8,836 nt of DNA, from assembly GCA_964541595.1 (NCBI GenBank), contig CAZIRO010000122.1, forward strand, positions 1-8,836, given 5' to 3'. The notes under the pieces are model-generated. The model saw only the letters and a program-made list of their open reading frames with translations. It had not been told where the DNA came from and did not search any database. The position numbers and the translations under genes were made by a program. This DNA comes from CAZIRO01 sp964541595 (GTDB lineage: Bacteria > Acidobacteriota > HRBIN11). Positions 6,403 to 8,836 of the stretch are shown here, piece after piece; the first letter of the stretch is position 1; each line of letters starts with the position of its first letter.

Positions 6403-8682
6403 ATGTCGATCGACCGATTGCTGGACGAATTCCGGCATACGTTCCGTAAGGGGATTGCCTGGATCGAACACATTCCGGCGCGACCGCCCCGGCGGGTACC
6501 CTTTCCGGAGGATCTGGATTCCCATCTGCAAACCGTACTCCGCACACATGGTATTGACCAGTTGTACACGCACCAGGTAGCAGCCTGGCGACACGTACGG
6601 GCAGGGAAGTCCATCGTCGTGGTCACCCCGACGGCGTCCGGAAAGACCCTGTGTTACAACCTGCCCGTCCTGCAGCGCATCCTCGAACGGCCGTCGACAC
6701 GCGCGATGTACCTGTTTCCCACCAAAGCGCTGGCCCAGGACCAGAAAGCCATTTTACGGGAATGGACGCGGGACATCGCGCCGGACATGGTCATTGAGAC
6801 TTACGATGGCGATACACCTGCGGACCTGCGACCGCAGATCCGGGAACGCGGCCACATCGTCCTGACCAATCCGGATATGCTCCATACGGGCATCCTGCCG
6901 CACCACGTACGCTGGGCCAAACTGTTTGAAAATCTGGCGTACGTTGTCATCGATGAACTGCACAGTTACCGCGGTGTGTTCGGCAGCCACGTGGCACTCG
7001 TCATCGAACGATTGAAACGGATCTGCCGATTCTATGGCAGCTCTCCCGTATTCATTACCACGTCCGCAACCATTGCCAACCCACAGCACCATGCGGAACG
7101 GTTGCTCGGGACGTCCGTCGTGTGTATTGATGAAAACGGTGCGCCCCAGGGTGAACGCTATTTCATCCTGTACAACCCGCCGATCGTGGATCCCGCACTC
7201 GGGATCCGCCGATCGTTCATCCAGGAAGCCGCACGGATTGCTGCATTTTTCCTGGAACGCGATCTGCAGACCATTCTGTTCGCGCCCTCCCGCCTGTACA
7301 CCGAGATTGCGCTCCGTTACCTGCAGGACCGGCTTGTTCGTCGTCCGGACCAGCGCGACCGGATCCGGGCATACCGTGGAGGATACCTGCCCAGGACGCG
7401 CCGGGCGATCGAAGCCGGTCTGCGTACCGGCGACGTCCGCGGTGTCGTCAGTACGAACGCACTCGAACTCGGTATCGACATCGGTTCGCTGGACGTTTCG
7501 GTGATTGCCGCTTACCCGGGGACTGTTGCCAGTCTATGGCAACAGGCGGGACGCGCCGGCCGCCGGGACCGTCCGGCGGTTCACGTATTCGTCGCCAGCC
7601 AGCGGGCGATCGATCAGTACCTTGTACATCATCCGCCGTACCTGTTCGGGCGGCCTTTTGAACAGGCGCTGATCAATCCGGAAAACCTGTTCATTCTCGT
7701 GGATCACATCAAGTGTGCGGCCTTTGAACTGCCCTTCCACGAAGGGGAAACGTTTGCCGGTATGCCGATCCGCGAATGGATGGAACTCCTGGAAGAGGAC
7801 GGGTTCGTGCATCGTGCCGGAACCCGATGGGTCTGGGTCGGGAGCGCGTATCCCGCCGACAGCGTCAGTCTGCGGACCATCACATCCGACAATTTCGTCG
7901 TCGTGGACACCTCCGGGCCACCTCGGGTGATCGCCGAAGTCGATTTCTCGAGTGCGCTGACGACCATCCACCCCAAGGCCATCTACCTGTGCGAGGGGCA
8001 GACGTATTACGTGGATGAACTGGATTTCTCGGGCCGGAAGGCTTACGTCCGTCCGGTGCAGGTCGATTACTTTACCGATGCCATCCGCTACACCCATGTG
8101 GACACACTGGACGTGTTTGATGAGCGTGCATACCCTGGATGGACCGTGGCCCATGGTGAGGTCAAGGTCCAGGAACAGGTGGTCGGATTCAAGAAGATCA
8201 AATTTGCCACGCATGAAAACGTGGGTTCCGGGGAACTCAGTCTCCCGGAGTACCAGATGCACACGGCGGCGTTCTGGCTCGCGTTCGACCGCAAGCGCTA
8301 TTTGACCTGGCATACAGACCCGTCCGTGCGTACGGCGATGCTGCACAGTCTGGCGTTTCTCCTGCACCAGATCGTGCCCCTCATTTTAATGTCCGACGTC
8401 CGGGATATGGCCACGGCGGTTGCAGAACACGCGCATCCGGACGCATCGGAACCCGCATTTGCCCCACGTCTGTACCTGTACGAGGTATACCCCGGAGGCG
8501 TCGGACTGGCGCAAAACCTCTTTACGCAGCACCGTACGCTGCTTGAAATGGCGCTACGCGTGCTGCAGGAGTGCGAATGCACGTCCGGCTGTCCTTCCTG
8601 TATCGGACCGCATCCGCAACTGGGGACCCTCCTGAAACCGGCCGTCACCCACCTGCTCTCATCCCTGCTGAGTATCCAGTAA
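6403..8682 (+). CDS. MrfA/YprA-type DEAD/DEAH-box helicase with C-terminal four-cysteine cluster
   Basis: The 759-residue protein is a superfamily 2 helicase of the YprA/MrfA class (Bacillus subtilis MrfA is close to this length and acts in mitomycin-lesion repair with the nuclease MrfB). Motifs in order: YTHQ (55-58), motif I TPTASGKT (75-82, Lys81), Ia PTKALAQDQ (106-114), Ib TNPDMLH (155-161), motif II DELH (184-187) followed by SYRGVFGSH, III SAT (221-223), IV ILFAPSR (291-297), V STNALELGIDIG (350-361) and VI QQAGRAGRR (380-388). The segment SVSLRTITSDNFVVVD (487-502) and the region after it are typical of this class. The C-terminus has Cys724, 726, 730 and 733 (CECTSGCPSCIG), the likely metal cluster. 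The ATG is 10 nt after AGGAGGG. No mrfB-like exonuclease gene is in the window, and the helicase instead faces two BrxD-like ATPases. BrxHI of BREX type 2 is an alternative functional analogue. Confidence 0.94.
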   Translation: MSIDRLLDEFRHTFRKGIAWIEHIPARPPRRVPFPEDLDSHLQTVLRTHGIDQLYTHQVAAWRHVRAGKSIVVVTPTASGKTLCYNLPVLQRILERPSTRAMYLFPTKALAQDQKAILREWTRDIAPDMVIETYDGDTPADLRPQIRERGHIVLTNPDMLHTGILPHHVRWAKLFENLAYVVIDELHSYRGVFGSHVALVIERLKRICRFYGSSPVFITTSATIANPQHHAERLLGTSVVCIDENGAPQGERYFILYNPPIVDPALGIRRSFIQEAARIAAFFLERDLQTILFAPSRLYTEIALRYLQDRLVRRPDQRDRIRAYRGGYLPRTRRAIEAGLRTGDVRGVVSTNALELGIDIGSLDVSVIAAYPGTVASLWQQAGRAGRRDRPAVHVFVASQRAIDQYLVHHPPYLFGRPFEQALINPENLFILVDHIKCAAFELPFHEGETFAGMPIREWMELLEEDGFVHRAGTRWVWVGSAYPADSVSLRTITSDNFVVVDTSGPPRVIAEVDFSSALTTIHPKAIYLCEGQTYYVDELDFSGRKAYVRPVQVDYFTDAIRYTHVDTLDVFDERAYPGWTVAHGEVKVQEQVVGFKKIKFATHENVGSGELSLPEYQMHTAAFWLAFDRKRYLTWHTDPSVRTAMLHSLAFLLHQIVPLILMSDVRDMATAVAEHAHPDASEPAFAPRLYLYEVYPGGVGLAQNLFTQHRTLLEMALRVLQECECTSGCPSCIGPHPQLGTLLKPAVTHLLSSLLSIQ

Positions 8683-8698
8683 GTCTTCAGACACTGAG

Positions 8699-8718
8699 TC
8701 GGGACAGAAACCAGGACA
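8699..8718 (-). repeat. Third, degenerate copy of the TGTCCC repeat arm, after the helicase stop
   Basis: Read on the minus strand from 8718, this 20-mer starts TGTCC and ends CTGTCCCGA. It matches the first 20 positions of each of the other two arms at 15 positions, with positions 1-5 and the block around 12-20 best kept. It again has the 12-nt spacing between TGTCC and TGTCCC. It begins 16 bp after the helicase stop. Together with 6313-6335 it forms imperfect TG...CA ends around the helicase gene. I see no matching target duplication outside the two ends. Confidence 0.55.
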
Positions 8719-8759
8719 TTGAACCACCCTATCGACTCTGGCCTGCATAACCCATTGTA

Positions 8760-8777
8760 TGTATATTTGAATATGCA
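8760..8777. promoter_or_regulatory. AT-rich palindrome upstream of the antitoxin gene, probable operator
   Basis: TGTATATTTGAATATGCA is an 18-nt near-palindrome: TGtATATT and AATATgCA pair at 7 of 8 positions around a central TG. It stands out as AT-rich in a GC-rich region, includes a possible -10 hexamer TATATT (8762-8767; no good -35), and ends 8 bp before the Shine-Dalgarno. Phd/YefM antitoxins repress their own promoters through palindromic sites, so an autoregulatory operator is a reasonable inference. Confidence 0.5.
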
Positions 8778-8796
8778 ATTACATCGGAGGGTTGAC

Positions 8797-8836
8797 ATGC
8801 GACGTATCGGTATCCGGCAACTTCAAGCACGCATCT
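8797..8836 (+). CDS. 5' end of a probable Phd/YefM-family antitoxin (partial)
   Basis: Only 13 codons are present: MRRIGIRQLQARI. The ATG has GGAGGG (8786-8791) 5 nt upstream, so the start is convincing. Antitoxins of the Phd/YefM (prevent-host-death) family usually begin with a short beta strand and helix of the form M-x-x-I-G-I-R-E-L-(R/Q)-x-x, which this matches well. Such proteins bind DNA through their N-terminus and neutralise a toxin (often of the PIN/VapC, Doc or RelE type) encoded directly downstream, outside this window. The gene follows the helicase gene after 114 bp but probably has its own promoter. Confidence 0.6.
   Translation, partial: MRRIGIRQLQARI

Noticed and set aside
7534..8367. 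Open frame of 277 codons antisense to the helicase
   Set aside because: It mirrors the helicase codons, and its predicted protein has no domain I recognise.
3329..8682. A complete BREX or DISARM locus
   Set aside because: No methyltransferase, PglZ phosphatase, BrxA/BrxB, phospholipase-D or nuclease gene is in the window. Only the ATP-binding proteins resemble BREX parts.
8683..8760. Intrinsic terminator after the helicase
   Set aside because: No GC-rich stem followed by a T run is visible; GTCTTCAGAC at 8683-8690 and neighbouring bases is too short a symmetry to count.
1..8836. CRISPR array, tRNA or rRNA genes
   Set aside because: No regularly spaced repeats, cloverleaf-like segments or rRNA signatures were seen on either strand.

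Overview
The window is a GC-rich, gene-dense stretch, probably from a bacterium of the phylum Bacillota. This assignment is an inference of modest confidence. It rests on strong AAGGAGGT-type ribosome binding sites, GTG starts next to good Shine-Dalgarno sequences, a YprA/MrfA-type helicase, and the apparent start of a YbjQ-like gene. Nothing in the window fixes a genus.

Layout from left to right. (1) Bases 1-646, minus strand: a nitroreductase-family flavoprotein, followed by the first 13 codons of a second gene that probably belongs to the YbjQ/UPF0145 family. (2) Bases 647-801: a divergent intergenic region. (3) Bases 802-3348, plus strand: serA (long form with ASB and ACT domains) and a Rossmann/DUF2520 protein, 36 bp apart and probably co-transcribed. 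(4) Bases 3329-6104, minus strand: two different P-loop ATPases of the BREX ATP-binding (BrxD/DUF2791) type. Their reading frames overlap, and the promoter-distal one runs tail-to-tail into the DUF2520 gene with a 20-bp overlap. (5) Bases 6105-6402: a 298-bp divergent control region rich in symmetrical sequence. (6) Bases 6403-8682, plus strand: a full-length MrfA/YprA-type superfamily 2 helicase with a C-terminal four-cysteine cluster. (7) Bases 8683-8836: a repeat arm, an AT-rich palindrome and the start of a probable Phd/YefM antitoxin gene.

The most interesting part is 3329-8718. Two dissimilar BrxD-like ATPases, one with a PcrA/UvrD-like SH3/Tudor module at its N-terminus, face a MrfA-like helicase across a shared control region. 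BREX type 2 systems pair brxD with a helicase (brxHI), but no methylase, PglZ phosphatase, nuclease or TerB protein is visible here. This looks like a compact ATPase-ATPase-helicase module for DNA repair, transcription-linked DNA processing or defence. That function is an inference; no activity can be read from the sequence alone.

The control region holds a 23-bp inverted repeat (21 of 23 matched, arms 114 bp apart), a 19-nt palindrome overlapping one arm, a 14-bp palindrome, and a 12-bp direct repeat at 21-bp spacing over the likely helicase promoter. A third, weaker copy of the arm lies just after the helicase stop, so the helicase gene is bracketed by imperfect TGTCC...GGACA inverted repeats. 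These may be operators or the worn ends of a mobile element.
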